A stretch of DNA of 50,965 nt from Dysgonomonas sp. 511 (GCF_010501105.1 NZ_QVMQ01000022.1:89722-140686), one strand, 5' to 3'. Counted from the first letter of the stretch, positions 8,637 through 18,405 are shown. Notes: a model not told the origin generated them from the sequence alone. Numbers and translations are program-made.

Positions 8637-8966
8637 ATGAGAAAAATTAAATGGGGGGATTTAGTTGTAACTATTGGATGTCTATTTATGATATATTGTT
8701 TTGTTTTTTTAAACACTCCAGAACAATATGCTAGTTTAGTACAACAACCCTACGGACAAGGCTCTGGATCAACCGGTTCTATGATATTCTATTTTGTTAT
8801 GTATAAGATAGATCAATGGATTGGAAAGACAGGGGTTATTTGCTTCTTTTTATTACTTGCCCTATTTTTTCTATACCATTTCTTGAATGAGAATATGCCT
8901 AGTTTCAAAAATAGATATCGAGATTATAAAGAAACTGGTGATTGGAAAAAACTGTTAGGAAAATGA
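8637..8966 (+). CDS. Small two-helix membrane protein, candidate immunity protein 2
   Basis: A 109-residue protein whose ATG lies six bases after the toxin 2 stop. Two hydrophobic segments, about residues 9-26 and 64-83, predict an inner-membrane protein. A Gly/Ser-rich loop lies between them, with a further hydrophobic stretch at 47-57, and the C-terminal tail is basic (FKNRYRDYKETGDWKK). It shares the AT-rich composition of the toxin tip. Membrane immunity proteins usually guard against toxins acting on or through the membrane, so the toxin 2 tip may be membrane-active. This is inferred from position and topology only. Confidence 0.55.
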   Translation: MRKIKWGDLVVTIGCLFMIYCFVFLNTPEQYASLVQQPYGQGSGSTGSMIFYFVMYKIDQWIGKTGVICFFLLLALFFLYHFLNENMPSFKNRYRDYKETGDWKKLLGK

Positions 8967-9037
8967 GAGTCTGAAACGTATAACTAAAAAATAATATATT
9001 TATCAACCATTTATTATTTCAAAAAAAATCCCCTTCC

Positions 9038-9054
9038 ATTGCGTTTATGTTGTC
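9038..9054 (-). repeat. 17-bp inverted remnant of the anchor repeat
   Basis: ATTGCGTTTATGTTGTC is the exact reverse complement of bases inside repeat copy 1 (the GACAACATAAACGCAAT stretch) and differs by one base from copy 2. It is followed by CCAAACTAGTAAAA, which resembles the repeat's CAAAACTAGGAAAA in direct orientation, so this is a rearranged fragment. It sits in the 124-bp gap between the toxin region and the FN3 gene, where I see nothing else. Confidence 0.5.
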
Positions 9055-9090
9055 CCAAACTAGTAAAATATTAAGATAGAAACTAACATA

Positions 9091-11127
9091 ATGAACCTAC
9101 ACAAAACAAGACTACTCTTGCTGCTCTTCGTCTTACCCATAGCCATAACCTACGGACAAGACACCATCTCGGTAGCAGTAAGAACAAACATCCTGACTGA
9201 TAAGATACAGTTGCGTTGGGCTGTCAGTACCCCATCGGCATGGTACTATACCAACAAGCATGGAATAACCATCGAGCGTTATACCCTTATGCGTGGTGAC
9301 GGCACACTCGATATACCCGAGAAAGTCGTCCTCACCCCTACCCCATTGAAGCCACATCCGCTGGACGACTGGCAACAGATAGCTCAAAGTGATAACTATG
9401 CAGCTATCATCGCCCAATCACTCTATGGTGACGACTTCGAAGTGTCGGGCGGAAAGAAAGACATCGGCCAGATTATCGCCCTGTCGCAAGAACAGGAACA
9501 ACGCTTTGCCATGTCGATGTTTGCCGCCGAGATGTCATTCCCTGCCGCCCTGTTTGCCGGATGGGGATATGAAGACACCACCGTAAAACCCGGAGAGAGG
9601 TATCTTTATCGTATAGTTCCGGTCAGTCCCGATGAAACGAAACATATAGAAACAGGAAGCGCTTATGTAGGTCTCGACGATTACCAGCCATTGCCACGCC
9701 CGTTAGACCTGAGTGCTATGTGGGGCAATGGTAATGTGATGGTTACATGGAACAGCCGCCTGCTCGAACGTTACTATAGTTCGTACTATATCGAACGGTC
9801 GGAAGACGGGAAAAAGTTCCGCCGCCTTACCGATGTACCATTGATAAATATGATGGATGGCGACCGTATGTTTTACAACGATTCCATAGCCAACAACAAG
9901 ACATACTATTATCGGGTTGTCGGGTTGACTGCTTTCAGTCAGGAGGGACCTCTGTCTGATACTATTCAGGGACAAGGAAGCCCCAAACTTATCTACAACC
10001 CCAATATAATAAAAGCTATGCCCGATGATGAAGGAAAAGTTGAAGTCTCGTGGTTCTTTGATGAACATGGGAACGACCTGCTACAATCATTCGAATTGCG
10101 TAGAAGCGATACAGACAAAGGCCCATTTACTCCTATCGTTTCGGGAATAAAGCCTAATGAAAGGACTGCTATTTACGAAAAACCATTACCCGAAAACTAC
10201 CTTGTAATAGCTGCAATACCAAAAGATGGAGAAGAAACCGTTTCGTTCCCATTCCTTCTGCAAATGGAAGATTCCATTCCCCCTGCCATTCCGGTAGGAT
10301 TGGAAGGATATGTGGATACTACAGGAGTAGTACATCTTAAATGGACTGCAAATACAGAACCCGACTTGCTGGGCTATCGCATCTATCGCGGACAGACAGA
10401 AGGCGAAGAATTGATACCGCTGACAGACATTGCTGTAAAAGCAAATGAATATCAGGATTCTATTCATATCCACAATCTGAACCAAAAGGTGTATTATGCA
10501 ATAACAGCATTAGATAGACGGTACAACCAGTCGGAATTATCCGAGACCCTAATTCTGGATAAACCGGACGTAATTCCACCATCTCCACCATTTATATCGA
10601 AGATAGAAGCCAGAGACGAAGGGGTGTACCTGGAATGGATTCCGGGCAAAGAACAACTTCGGTCATATATCATTTCGCGCAGCGACAAAACGACCGGTTA
10701 CCGTGAGATGATTATGACAATTATCAATCTCGATTCGACCAGCTATCTGGATGCTTCGGCTGTAGGAAATACCAATTATGAGTATGACGTGGTGGCTGTG
10801 AGCAATAGTTTCTTAGAGTCTGCCCCATCACCTACTGCTGCTGTCAAGGCTAAAGCAAAGAATACGGGCATGTCAATAAAAAGCTTAAAGGCAAGCCGTA
10901 CAGACAAAGGTATTCTGCTGAAATGGGAGCATACAGTTCCCGATGTAAAGATGGTGAGTATATACCGCAAAGAAGGAGGATCGCCTCTCTCTTTATGGAA
11001 AACACTCGAAATATGGGAGCGCGAAGTCTTAGACAATACAGCAAAACGCAACACAACCTATGAATACCTTTTGGTCATCAAAAACCAAAATGGGAAACCT
11101 GTTAATGCACAAACTAAAATTAATTGA
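9091..11127 (+). CDS. Secreted fibronectin type III-repeat protein
   Basis: A 678-residue exported protein. The signal peptide spans about residues 1-22 (hydrophobic LLLLLFVLPIAI, then TYGQ). Several fibronectin-III-like domains follow from about residue 205 to the end, each with a strand ending in Y-Y-Y-R-V or Y-Y-A-I-T-A and an S-E-D-G or S-D-K turn. Approximate limits are 205-295, 300-395, 400-490, 497-590 and 595-678. No T9SS sorting domain or lipobox is visible. It is the first of four genes on the + strand; the next start lies three bases after this stop, so they are probably one transcript. It may be a binding or scaffold part of a surface structure; exact function unknown. Confidence 0.75.
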   Translation: MNLHKTRLLLLLFVLPIAITYGQDTISVAVRTNILTDKIQLRWAVSTPSAWYYTNKHGITIERYTLMRGDGTLDIPEKVVLTPTPLKPHPLDDWQQIAQSDNYAAIIAQSLYGDDFEVSGGKKDIGQIIALSQEQEQRFAMSMFAAEMSFPAALFAGWGYEDTTVKPGERYLYRIVPVSPDETKHIETGSAYVGLDDYQPLPRPLDLSAMWGNGNVMVTWNSRLLERYYSSYYIERSEDGKKFRRLTDVPLINMMDGDRMFYNDSIANNKTYYYRVVGLTAFSQEGPLSDTIQGQGSPKLIYNPNIIKAMPDDEGKVEVSWFFDEHGNDLLQSFELRRSDTDKGPFTPIVSGIKPNERTAIYEKPLPENYLVIAAIPKDGEETVSFPFLLQMEDSIPPAIPVGLEGYVDTTGVVHLKWTANTEPDLLGYRIYRGQTEGEELIPLTDIAVKANEYQDSIHIHNLNQKVYYAITALDRRYNQSELSETLILDKPDVIPPSPPFISKIEARDEGVYLEWIPGKEQLRSYIISRSDKTTGYREMIMTIINLDSTSYLDASAVGNTNYEYDVVAVSNSFLESAPSPTAAVKAKAKNTGMSIKSLKASRTDKGILLKWEHTVPDVKMVSIYRKEGGSPLSLWKTLEIWEREVLDNTAKRNTTYEYLLVIKNQNGKPVNAQTKIN

Positions 11128-11129
11128 GA

Positions 11130-14100
11130 ATGAAGAGGATATATTTAGGATTTATATTCCTGTTTTCTATTTTATGCCCCATTATAGCTCAAGAATATGT
11201 AGTAAATATAAATTGCTACCTGAAAGCTGATGACCATAATATAGAAGGTAAAGCTTTTTATGTTCTTACTTTCTATAATGAGAAAAATGAGAAAGTCCAT
11301 GAACATCGACGGACAATAACTACATATTATGGTGATAAAACATGGAATACATACAATAAACTGGTATTCCCTATAGAGAAGGCTTTTTCACGTGTAAGAC
11401 TCTATGTAGAGCATTGGGACAGTACTACAAGCGGAGACAAACTAAGAGGGACTAAAGAAACTTTTCATAATACTCCCTTTTCTACGATGTATCCATGTGG
11501 CTCTTACGACAGTGGTTATACAAATTTAATTGGAAAAGATGATGATGGTAGTCGAATGACAATAAACATTCAACCATATTCAGATATGTATAAACTGGAC
11601 ATGGAATTACGCGGTTCTTCATACGGAAGAGTAAGTGGCATCACGTTCAAATATTTGGATAAATCGACACTTACAAGTAGTTTTTTCGAGACCGTTTATA
11701 TTCCTGTCCAAAATCAACCAATAGAAGAAATATCTGTAAGATATAGACCTTACATTTTAGATAGAGATACAGTGTATATACGTAAATTAAACCCTGCCAT
11801 ATTCAGAAATGATACTGTTTGGATATTACAGACAGGCAGAAATGTGTTAAAAGTAAATTTCACCTACAAAGGCTTTACGCCATTAAAACAGGAAGACAAA
11901 AGTGGTTATCTGCCAATTGGAGATATTACCACTGTTTCCTCAGGAGAATTTCACAACCGCTTTACATGGCAATATTCAAAAGACCATATAAACTGGCTTC
12001 CGTTGCCTACCTCTTTTGGAACAGCCAGCGATGTCGTTTTGTCGGGAGAAGGAGTATTAGGCAATAACGCCATAGATTATATAGGCAGTAATGTTTATTT
12101 CAGAGGGATATATCCATGTCCGTCAGTAAATACAAAGACTGCAGACATACCACTAACTGTCACCCTCTCCGCCCCCCATATAGAATCAGTAAAACCCATA
12201 TTAGAAACCTGTAATAATGCCGGAGATGGACAATTACTTTTGAAATTCGACAGGAAGCTTTATCCTAACGAAAATCTATATATTGCATTCAAAGACAGTA
12301 TTTCCGGAAAGCTGAATATAAGGGAGGAAATTACAATAGCTGAAGACAGTACAGTTCTTTTATCCAACCTGTTAGCAGGAAAATACGATATTGGTTTATA
12401 TGGAACATACAAATATGGAGCGAATAGGGAAGATACAATCAATACATATACACAAGGGAAGAAACATTCCTATCATGTTATTCTCCCCCAACGCCCCAAA
12501 GTCACCTACCAGATAGGCGAAACCCCCGTCCACTGCAACGATGGACGCGACGGGCGTATCTGGGTAGAAGCCAAAGGCGGAGTAGGCAAATACGATGCAT
12601 ACTTGTTTGCCAAAGGAAATATGCAGGACACTTTGCAGCATATCGTATTGAAAGAAGATATAAGAGACTATTTTACAGAATTGAAAACCGGCGATTATGT
12701 TGTCCACCTGCGTGACACAAACTTTTGTGAGCCTATCCATCCCGATTTATTCGAACAGGAAATAAAAGTAACCCAACCGGTGAAACCTGTACGGATATAT
12801 GACTTCAAATACCAGGAACCTACCGGCTATGGACGTGCCAATGGTGAAGCATGGGCAAATATTGTAGGGGGAACAGGCAATTATACAATTGTATGGAAAG
12901 ATTCGGCCGATATGGCCCGCGTACTTGTTCCCGAACCGCTGGAAGTTATAGGCGACAGCAGGCGTACCCTTTTGAAAGGATTGAAAAAAGGCAAATACTA
13001 TCTGTATGTATATGACGACAATTACCCGCTAGTCAACCCTGCAACGGAGGAAAACCAGTGCGGATGTACAGCCATAGACTCTATCGCTGTAGACCAACCG
13101 CCAATGCTGCTTGTAGATATCGCTGAAAGACATTATGTGACTTGCCATGGCGACAACGACGGCATATTAGTCGCCCACGGAATAGGAGGACGACCATACA
13201 AACCGGGTGATAATAAATCTTTCCCTTACGATTATCAATGGTATAAAGTATCGAAAGAAGGTGCAATAGAACACACGTACAATGTAAACGACAGTATCTT
13301 GACCGATTTATATTCAGGATATTACAAAGTTAACATCACCGACCGCAACAAGATAGACACCACTTCATTGATATTCAATCTGGTGCAGCCCGATCCACTT
13401 GTAGTCACCGTTAAGACCAACCAGCATCTTCTGTGCGATGGCGACAATATAGGAGAAGTAGAAGCTGTAGTAACAGGTGGTACACCTCCCTATCAATACT
13501 TCTGGGAAACAGGAGAAACCACCCCGCTAATTTCGGGACTATCGCGAGGTATTTACTCTGTATTTGTCCGCGATGCCCGCTATCAGGATAGTCAGGTACA
13601 TTTCTGTTCGGTTCAGGGGCATGCCGAGATTAAATCGCCAAATGGCATGGAAGTTGGGGCTACAATAAAAGAACCGACCTGCAATGCTTATTCTGATGGA
13701 GAAATAGCTCTTTCTGTCATTGGAGGAGTTGCACCTTATACTTACCTATGGGAAGACGGATCGACCAACCGAGACAGGACTGGCCTAACAAAAGGTACAT
13801 TTAAAGTAACCATAACGGATGCAAACGGTTGTAGCCTGTCGGAAGAATATACATTGGAAGAACCAGAACCGTTGATCGTTAATATCGGACAAGATTTTAC
13901 CCTTTGCAAAAACCAAACAATAAGCATAGATGGCACTATGGATTTTGCCGGAATGCAATATCAATGGACTAAAAACAACACCCCTATATCCACAGAAGCT
14001 ATCTATGATATCAATTCAGCCGGAACTTATAAACTGGCCGTAACCAGCACCATAGGCTGTAAGGCTGAAAGTGAAATAAAGGTAGCTCAGTCGGACGACG

Positions 14101-14633
14101 AATTGGTTACAGACTTTGTTGTGGCTTCCAGAATACCGAATAATGTGAAAGTATATGCCGTAAACATTATACGCACAGGCTACGATAGAGTAGAATGGAT
14201 ATTGCCTGACGAAGCTCAGGTATGGGAGCAAACAGACGACAGGGTGCAATTCTCTATTTCCCAAAATGGCAGTTATACAGTCGGGCTTATCGGCAACAAG
14301 GGATTGTGTAAAGACATACTTTACAAAACGATAGAAGTAGTAGATAAAGGAGAGATTGAAGATTTTGATGAATCGGAACCATTCCTCAAGCGTTTTATCG
14401 TAACCCCCAACCCTAATGATGGTAACTTCAAAGTATCGGTAGAACTTGCTGCAGTAACAAACTACACCCTTTTACTCTACGATAATAATGGCACACTGGT
14501 AGAAAGTAAAAAGATAACCAACAGCTTGGGAGAAGACACTTCTTTCAATAACTCCAATCTGGGAACCGGAGTTTACTACCTGCGTTTTGTATCCAAAGAA
14601 ATTACATCCGTATTTAAAATTATCATAAACTAA
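11130..14633 (+). CDS. SprB-repeat surface protein with T9SS C-terminal domain
   Basis: I start at ATG 11130 (MKRIYLGFIFLFS), three bases after the previous stop; a TTG at 11124 overlaps it. The product has ~1167 residues and a signal peptide of ~20 residues. Residues from ~465 on hold several SprB-like repeats, recognisable by C-x-G-x-x-D-G, then G-G-x-x-P-Y-x-Y-x-W and an L-x-x-G-x-Y-x-V-x-V-x-D ending. The clearest lie near 770-825 and 850-905. The last ~80 residues (FIVTPNPNDGNF, LLLYDNNGTLV, GVYYLRF) are a type A T9SS sorting domain, so the protein should cross the outer membrane through T9SS. Such proteins act as adhesins or motility surface proteins in relatives. Confidence 0.8.
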   Translation: MKRIYLGFIFLFSILCPIIAQEYVVNINCYLKADDHNIEGKAFYVLTFYNEKNEKVHEHRRTITTYYGDKTWNTYNKLVFPIEKAFSRVRLYVEHWDSTTSGDKLRGTKETFHNTPFSTMYPCGSYDSGYTNLIGKDDDGSRMTINIQPYSDMYKLDMELRGSSYGRVSGITFKYLDKSTLTSSFFETVYIPVQNQPIEEISVRYRPYILDRDTVYIRKLNPAIFRNDTVWILQTGRNVLKVNFTYKGFTPLKQEDKSGYLPIGDITTVSSGEFHNRFTWQYSKDHINWLPLPTSFGTASDVVLSGEGVLGNNAIDYIGSNVYFRGIYPCPSVNTKTADIPLTVTLSAPHIESVKPILETCNNAGDGQLLLKFDRKLYPNENLYIAFKDSISGKLNIREEITIAEDSTVLLSNLLAGKYDIGLYGTYKYGANREDTINTYTQGKKHSYHVILPQRPKVTYQIGETPVHCNDGRDGRIWVEAKGGVGKYDAYLFAKGNMQDTLQHIVLKEDIRDYFTELKTGDYVVHLRDTNFCEPIHPDLFEQEIKVTQPVKPVRIYDFKYQEPTGYGRANGEAWANIVGGTGNYTIVWKDSADMARVLVPEPLEVIGDSRRTLLKGLKKGKYYLYVYDDNYPLVNPATEENQCGCTAIDSIAVDQPPMLLVDIAERHYVTCHGDNDGILVAHGIGGRPYKPGDNKSFPYDYQWYKVSKEGAIEHTYNVNDSILTDLYSGYYKVNITDRNKIDTTSLIFNLVQPDPLVVTVKTNQHLLCDGDNIGEVEAVVTGGTPPYQYFWETGETTPLISGLSRGIYSVFVRDARYQDSQVHFCSVQGHAEIKSPNGMEVGATIKEPTCNAYSDGEIALSVIGGVAPYTYLWEDGSTNRDRTGLTKGTFKVTITDANGCSLSEEYTLEEPEPLIVNIGQDFTLCKNQTISIDGTMDFAGMQYQWTKNNTPISTEAIYDINSAGTYKLAVTSTIGCKAESEIKVAQSDDELVTDFVVASRIPNNVKVYAVNIIRTGYDRVEWILPDEAQVWEQTDDRVQFSISQNGSYTVGLIGNKGLCKDILYKTIEVVDKGEIEDFDESEPFLKRFIVTPNPNDGNFKVSVELAAVTNYTLLLYDNNGTLVESKKITNSLGEDTSFNNSNLGTGVYYLRFVSKEITSVFKIIIN

Positions 14634-14641
14634 ATCCTACT

Positions 14642-16000
14642 ATGTTCACAGATAAAATACAAACTATATTATTATACATATCGGTATTATTGTGCTTTAG
14701 TTCCTGCTACAAGGAATCGCGTCTTCTTGTAAATGCCGACTTTCAGGCAACTATCGATGAAGATAACTATACTGCACCCGTAAAAGTATCGTTTGAAAAT
14801 AATACGACAGGAGCAGACTTCTATCAATGGACCTTCGAAGGAGGGCAGCCCGAAACTTCAAATGAAAAAGAACCCGGAGATGTAATTTATAAGGGGGCCG
14901 GCACATACACCATTACCCTGGAAGCATGGAACGATCATGAGCGCGACCTGAAAGAATTTACCTTTACCGTCGACCCGTATGTGACTATGGCTTTCGATGC
15001 TGAGGTGCTTATCAACGATTTCGCTCCGGCAACAGTAAAGATAACCAATACAACAGAAGGTGCCGTTTCTTTCAAGTGGACATTTGAAGGAGGGCTGCCC
15101 GAAACTTCTGAAGAACAGCATCCGGGTGAAATACTTTTCGGCGAGGCCGGCGAACATAAAATAACTCTGGTTGCCAACAATGGACGGGAATCTTTTACCC
15201 TATCGAAAACGATAATTTTAGACAGTCCCCTTCTCGTGGATTTCGATATAGAACCCTCTTTCGACGACTTCGATTACGAAGCACCATTTACAGCTTCGCT
15301 GGTAAATAAAACACAAAGCGGTCTGACATATACCTGGGAGGTTTCTCCGTCGGGCAACATTCTCGAAAACACTGCAAAAAATACAGATGTCACTATCTTA
15401 TCGGAGGGAACATATACGATAACATTGACAGCCGGAAATGAAAAAGAAACCAAGACTATAAGCAAGGAACTGGTGATAAAGCCCAACAAAAATTTATATA
15501 CAGTAAAAGATGTAAAATTCGGAGTAAAAACAGCAGCGTCTACTGTCGGTTCATTTTTCTCGCTAAGGTACAGGCAGATTGTGGCAGAAAAACAACCGTT
15601 GGAAATAGACGGAAAAGATATTGATCTAGTATTCTATGCCATCAACCAGTCTTTCGAAAAATGCTATTTCACTTCGCCACATTTAGCTGCCAATTCGGGT
15701 TTTTATCCTATTGCCGGCGCACCACAAACATATATAGTCAATCTGCTGGAAACCTCACCGCTGTCTTTTACAGCAAGCCAATTTGATGCAATGACAGACG
15801 ACCTGCCACTTAGGGCATTGGATATAAAATCGGCAGATGCCCCAACAGAATGGTTTATAGTAAACCCTGTACCACGCATCATCTTATTCGAAACAGCCGA
15901 TGGACGCAAAGGCGCTATAAAAATCAAGGCATTTGTTTCCGAACAAAGCCTGTCATATATTTTGGCTGATATAAAATTCCAGAAAGAAAAAGCACAATAA
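14642..16000 (+). CDS. PKD-domain lipoprotein
   Basis: A 452-residue lipoprotein with signal LLYISVLLCFSSC and Cys22 as the lipidation site. Two near-identical PKD-type domains follow (about 30-112 and 115-195), both with the pattern F-x-W-T-F-E-G-G-x-P-E-T-S and a G-x-H/Y-x-I-T-L ending. A third PKD-like domain lies at ~200-280. The C-terminal ~170 residues match nothing I know. It begins eight bases after the SprB-type gene and is followed after 14 bases by an outer-membrane barrel gene, so it is part of the same module. It probably sits in the outer membrane as a partner of the barrel or the secreted protein. Confidence 0.75.
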   Translation: MFTDKIQTILLYISVLLCFSSCYKESRLLVNADFQATIDEDNYTAPVKVSFENNTTGADFYQWTFEGGQPETSNEKEPGDVIYKGAGTYTITLEAWNDHERDLKEFTFTVDPYVTMAFDAEVLINDFAPATVKITNTTEGAVSFKWTFEGGLPETSEEQHPGEILFGEAGEHKITLVANNGRESFTLSKTIILDSPLLVDFDIEPSFDDFDYEAPFTASLVNKTQSGLTYTWEVSPSGNILENTAKNTDVTILSEGTYTITLTAGNEKETKTISKELVIKPNKNLYTVKDVKFGVKTAASTVGSFFSLRYRQIVAEKQPLEIDGKDIDLVFYAINQSFEKCYFTSPHLAANSGFYPIAGAPQTYIVNLLETSPLSFTASQFDAMTDDLPLRALDIKSADAPTEWFIVNPVPRIILFETADGRKGAIKIKAFVSEQSLSYILADIKFQKEKAQ

Positions 16001-16014
16001 CCGACGAAGGACTA

Positions 16015-17727
16015 ATGGTAAAGAAAACATTAAGCATATTGATATGCAGCCTGTGGGCAATATCCGGTATTGCCCAACAGGTTGATATAGAAAAAATCAG
16101 CAAGATAGGAGAAAATAAGCCTATCGCTATAAATGGGGGGCTTTCCCTAGGTAATGTGTTTTACAGTGGCAACCAGACTTCTGGCAGGCAAGACTGGACA
16201 TACTACCTTAACGGGACGGTTAATTTCAATATATACGGACAACTGAACATACCCATTACTGTCAATCTGACCAACCTGGGAAAAGACTTATCGTATCCTT
16301 CCCTGCCCAACAGGTTGAGTATTCACCCTACTTATAAGTGGATAACCGGGCATATAGGCGATGTGTCTATGACTTTCTCTCCTTATACACTCAATGGACA
16401 CCAGTTTACAGGAGCAGGCGTAGAACTGACGCCTCCGGGCAAATTCAAGGTAAGCGCTATGGGAGGACGCCTGTTGAAAAAAGTAGAATATGATTATGGC
16501 AATCCTTATATTATGCCCAACTATTCGCGTATTGGAGGCGGGGCAAAGGTGCAATACGATGATGCCAAGTTCTCGGTAGGCATGATATATTTTGGGGCAA
16601 AAGACCAGGAAAAAGAAGATATATATTATGTAATGGATAGTCTGGGGATCACTCCTGCTGAGAATAACGTATTCAGTTGGAATGCCAGCCTCAACTTCGT
16701 AAAAAACATGAACTTTACCGTAGAGTATGCTATCAGCCTGTTTACCAGAGACAAAAGAGCCCCAAAGGAAAGTTCGTTTTTTCTGGATAACATACTGGGG
16801 CGAAAGACATCTACTTCGGCTTACCATGCACTAAATGCAAGGCTCAACTACCAGATACACAAGAATACGATAGGGATAGGATATGAACGCATCGATCCCG
16901 AATACCACACGCTAGGCGCATATTATTTCAATAATGATTATGAAAATATCACATTGAATTTTGCCCGTCCTTTTCTTAAAGACGATAAAGCCAATATTGC
17001 TGTAAGCTTCGGTGTGCAACGCGACGACCTGGATAATACGAAAGAAGAATCATCCGACAGGTACGTAGGTTCGGTAAACCTCAATTACAACCCTACAGAA
17101 GATTTACAGATGTCGCTTAACTTCTCTACTTTCCAAAGCTACAGGAATGTAAAATCGCAGTTCGACTATATCAATGAAGTGTCTCCATACGATAATATGG
17201 ATACGCTGCAATTCTCACAATTGTCTCAAAACCTCGATTTTTCAGCCATGTACACTTTCAAAAAAACAGAGAAGCAAAACCAGCGTCTTAACCTGCTAGT
17301 CAGCTATCAGGAGTCGGCTGACAGGCAAGGAAAAATATCGCTGCCGGGAGGTGTTTCCCGTTTTGTTAATTCTGCTTTAGGTTACGGGTTGCAACTGATA
17401 CCGCAGGGCATAAATATAACCTCTTCGCTAAACGCTTCGTATAGCTACGGAGCTGCGACAGAATCATATACAATAGGCCCTATGGTTGGGGCCACGGCTT
17501 CATTCTTGAAAAAGAGCCTGACGACTGGATTTTCTACAGCATACAATATCAATATGGATGGCGGAGACATCCGGGCACGAGTTTTCAACCTCCGGCTTAA
17601 TGCTGCTTACAGGATGAAGAAAAAGCACAGCCTCAATGCAAATATGGTATGGCAGAATAGGAATATTACAGATAAGAGTAAAAAAGACGCTATTACGACT
17701 ACTGTTTCGTATGCGTATAGTTTTTAG
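16015..17727 (+). CDS. Outer-membrane beta-barrel protein
   Basis: A 570-residue protein with signal peptide (MVKKTLSILICSLWAISGIAQ). It has many alternating amphipathic strands with aromatic girdles (FSVGMIYFGA, MNFTVEYAISLF, TIGIGYERI, LQMSLNFSTF, NLLVSYQES, LNANMVWQN) and ends in V-S-Y-A-Y-S-F, the terminal Phe typical of barrels inserted by BAM. No TonB plug or SusC signature is present, and it does not look like PorP/SprF by length or motif. As last gene of the FN3-SprB-PKD set it may be the outer-membrane anchor or pore of that system. A terminator follows within 25 bases. Confidence 0.7.
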   Translation: MVKKTLSILICSLWAISGIAQQVDIEKISKIGENKPIAINGGLSLGNVFYSGNQTSGRQDWTYYLNGTVNFNIYGQLNIPITVNLTNLGKDLSYPSLPNRLSIHPTYKWITGHIGDVSMTFSPYTLNGHQFTGAGVELTPPGKFKVSAMGGRLLKKVEYDYGNPYIMPNYSRIGGGAKVQYDDAKFSVGMIYFGAKDQEKEDIYYVMDSLGITPAENNVFSWNASLNFVKNMNFTVEYAISLFTRDKRAPKESSFFLDNILGRKTSTSAYHALNARLNYQIHKNTIGIGYERIDPEYHTLGAYYFNNDYENITLNFARPFLKDDKANIAVSFGVQRDDLDNTKEESSDRYVGSVNLNYNPTEDLQMSLNFSTFQSYRNVKSQFDYINEVSPYDNMDTLQFSQLSQNLDFSAMYTFKKTEKQNQRLNLLVSYQESADRQGKISLPGGVSRFVNSALGYGLQLIPQGINITSSLNASYSYGAATESYTIGPMVGATASFLKKSLTTGFSTAYNINMDGGDIRARVFNLRLNAAYRMKKKHSLNANMVWQNRNITDKSKKDAITTTVSYAYSF

Positions 17728-17747
17728 GGGAATGTATTAAACACAAA

Positions 17748-17780
17748 GAAGGTGTCCTTACTTACTTTTGGGACACCTTC
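17748..17780. terminator. Bidirectional intrinsic terminator
   Basis: Perfect 10-bp stem GAAGGTGTCC / GGACACCTTC with a 13-base T-rich loop, followed by a pyrimidine-rich run on the + side. It separates the convergent barrel gene (+) and rpmA (-) and can serve both. Confidence 0.85.
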
Positions 17781-17809
17781 TCTTTCTATTCTGTTTTATT
17801 TTCTACTTC

Positions 17810-18073
17810 TTATGCTTCTGCATTAGGTACTACAGATACATACGACCTGTTGTCTTTCTTTCTACGGAAAACAACAGTACCGTCTATCAACGCAAACAAA
17901 GTATGGTCTTTACCCATTCCCACGTTGTTGCCAGGGTGATGAGTTGTACCTCTTTGGCGCACGATGATATTTCCGGCTTTTACTATTTCGCCACCGAATG
18001 TTTTAACGCCTAATCGTTTACTTTCCGATTCACGGCCGTTTTTCGAACTACCTACACCTTTCTTATGTGCCAT
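17810..18073 (-). CDS. rpmA: 50S ribosomal protein bL27
   Basis: An 87-residue protein starting [16 protein letters not shown], with the family's [25 protein letters not shown] and [12 protein letters not shown] blocks. bL27 is part of the large subunit, and its N-terminal tail reaches the peptidyl-transferase centre. There is no cleavable N-terminal extension of the Firmicutes kind. It lies 20 bases downstream of rplU in the conserved rplU-rpmA order and is transcribed with it. Confidence 0.97.
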   Translation of the reverse strand: MAHKKGVGSSKNGRESESKRLGVKTFGGEIVKAGNIIVRQRGTTHHPGNNVGMGKDHTLFALIDGTVVFRRKKDNRSYVSVVPNAEA

Positions 18074-18093
18074 TTTCTTCTGTTTTTAACTGA

Positions 18094-18405
18094 TTAAGCA
18101 ATAATTTCTTTTACTACGATTTCAGAGAATTGTTGGCGGTGACCGTTTAGTTTACGGTATCCTTTTCTTCTCTTTTTGTGGAATATAAGCACTTTGTCTC
18201 CTTTTACTTGAGATATTACTTCTACTACCACTTTTGCGCCTTCTACTGTAGGTGCTCCTACTGTTACTGCGCCGTCTTTGTCTACTAGCAAGACTTTCTC
18301 GAACTCTACTTTAGAGCCATTTTCTGCATTGATTCTGTGAACGAACAATTTTTGGTCTTTTTCTACCTTCATTTGTTGTCCCTGAATGTCTACAATTACG
18401 TACAT
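18094..18405 (-). CDS. rplU: 50S ribosomal protein bL21
   Basis: A 103-residue protein starting [18 protein letters not shown], with the bL21 C-terminal motif [18 protein letters not shown]. It binds 23S rRNA in the large subunit. It is first gene of the rplU-rpmA operon, with a clear promoter 83-114 bases upstream of its start. Confidence 0.97.
   Translation of the reverse strand: MYVIVDIQGQQMKVEKDQKLFVHRINAENGSKVEFEKVLLVDKDGAVTVGAPTVEGAKVVVEVISQVKGDKVLIFHKKRRKGYRKLNGHRQQFSEIVVKEIIA

Noticed and set aside
16288..16827. 179-codon minus-strand frame inside the barrel gene
   Set aside because: Antisense of a well-supported outer-membrane protein; no independent evidence.
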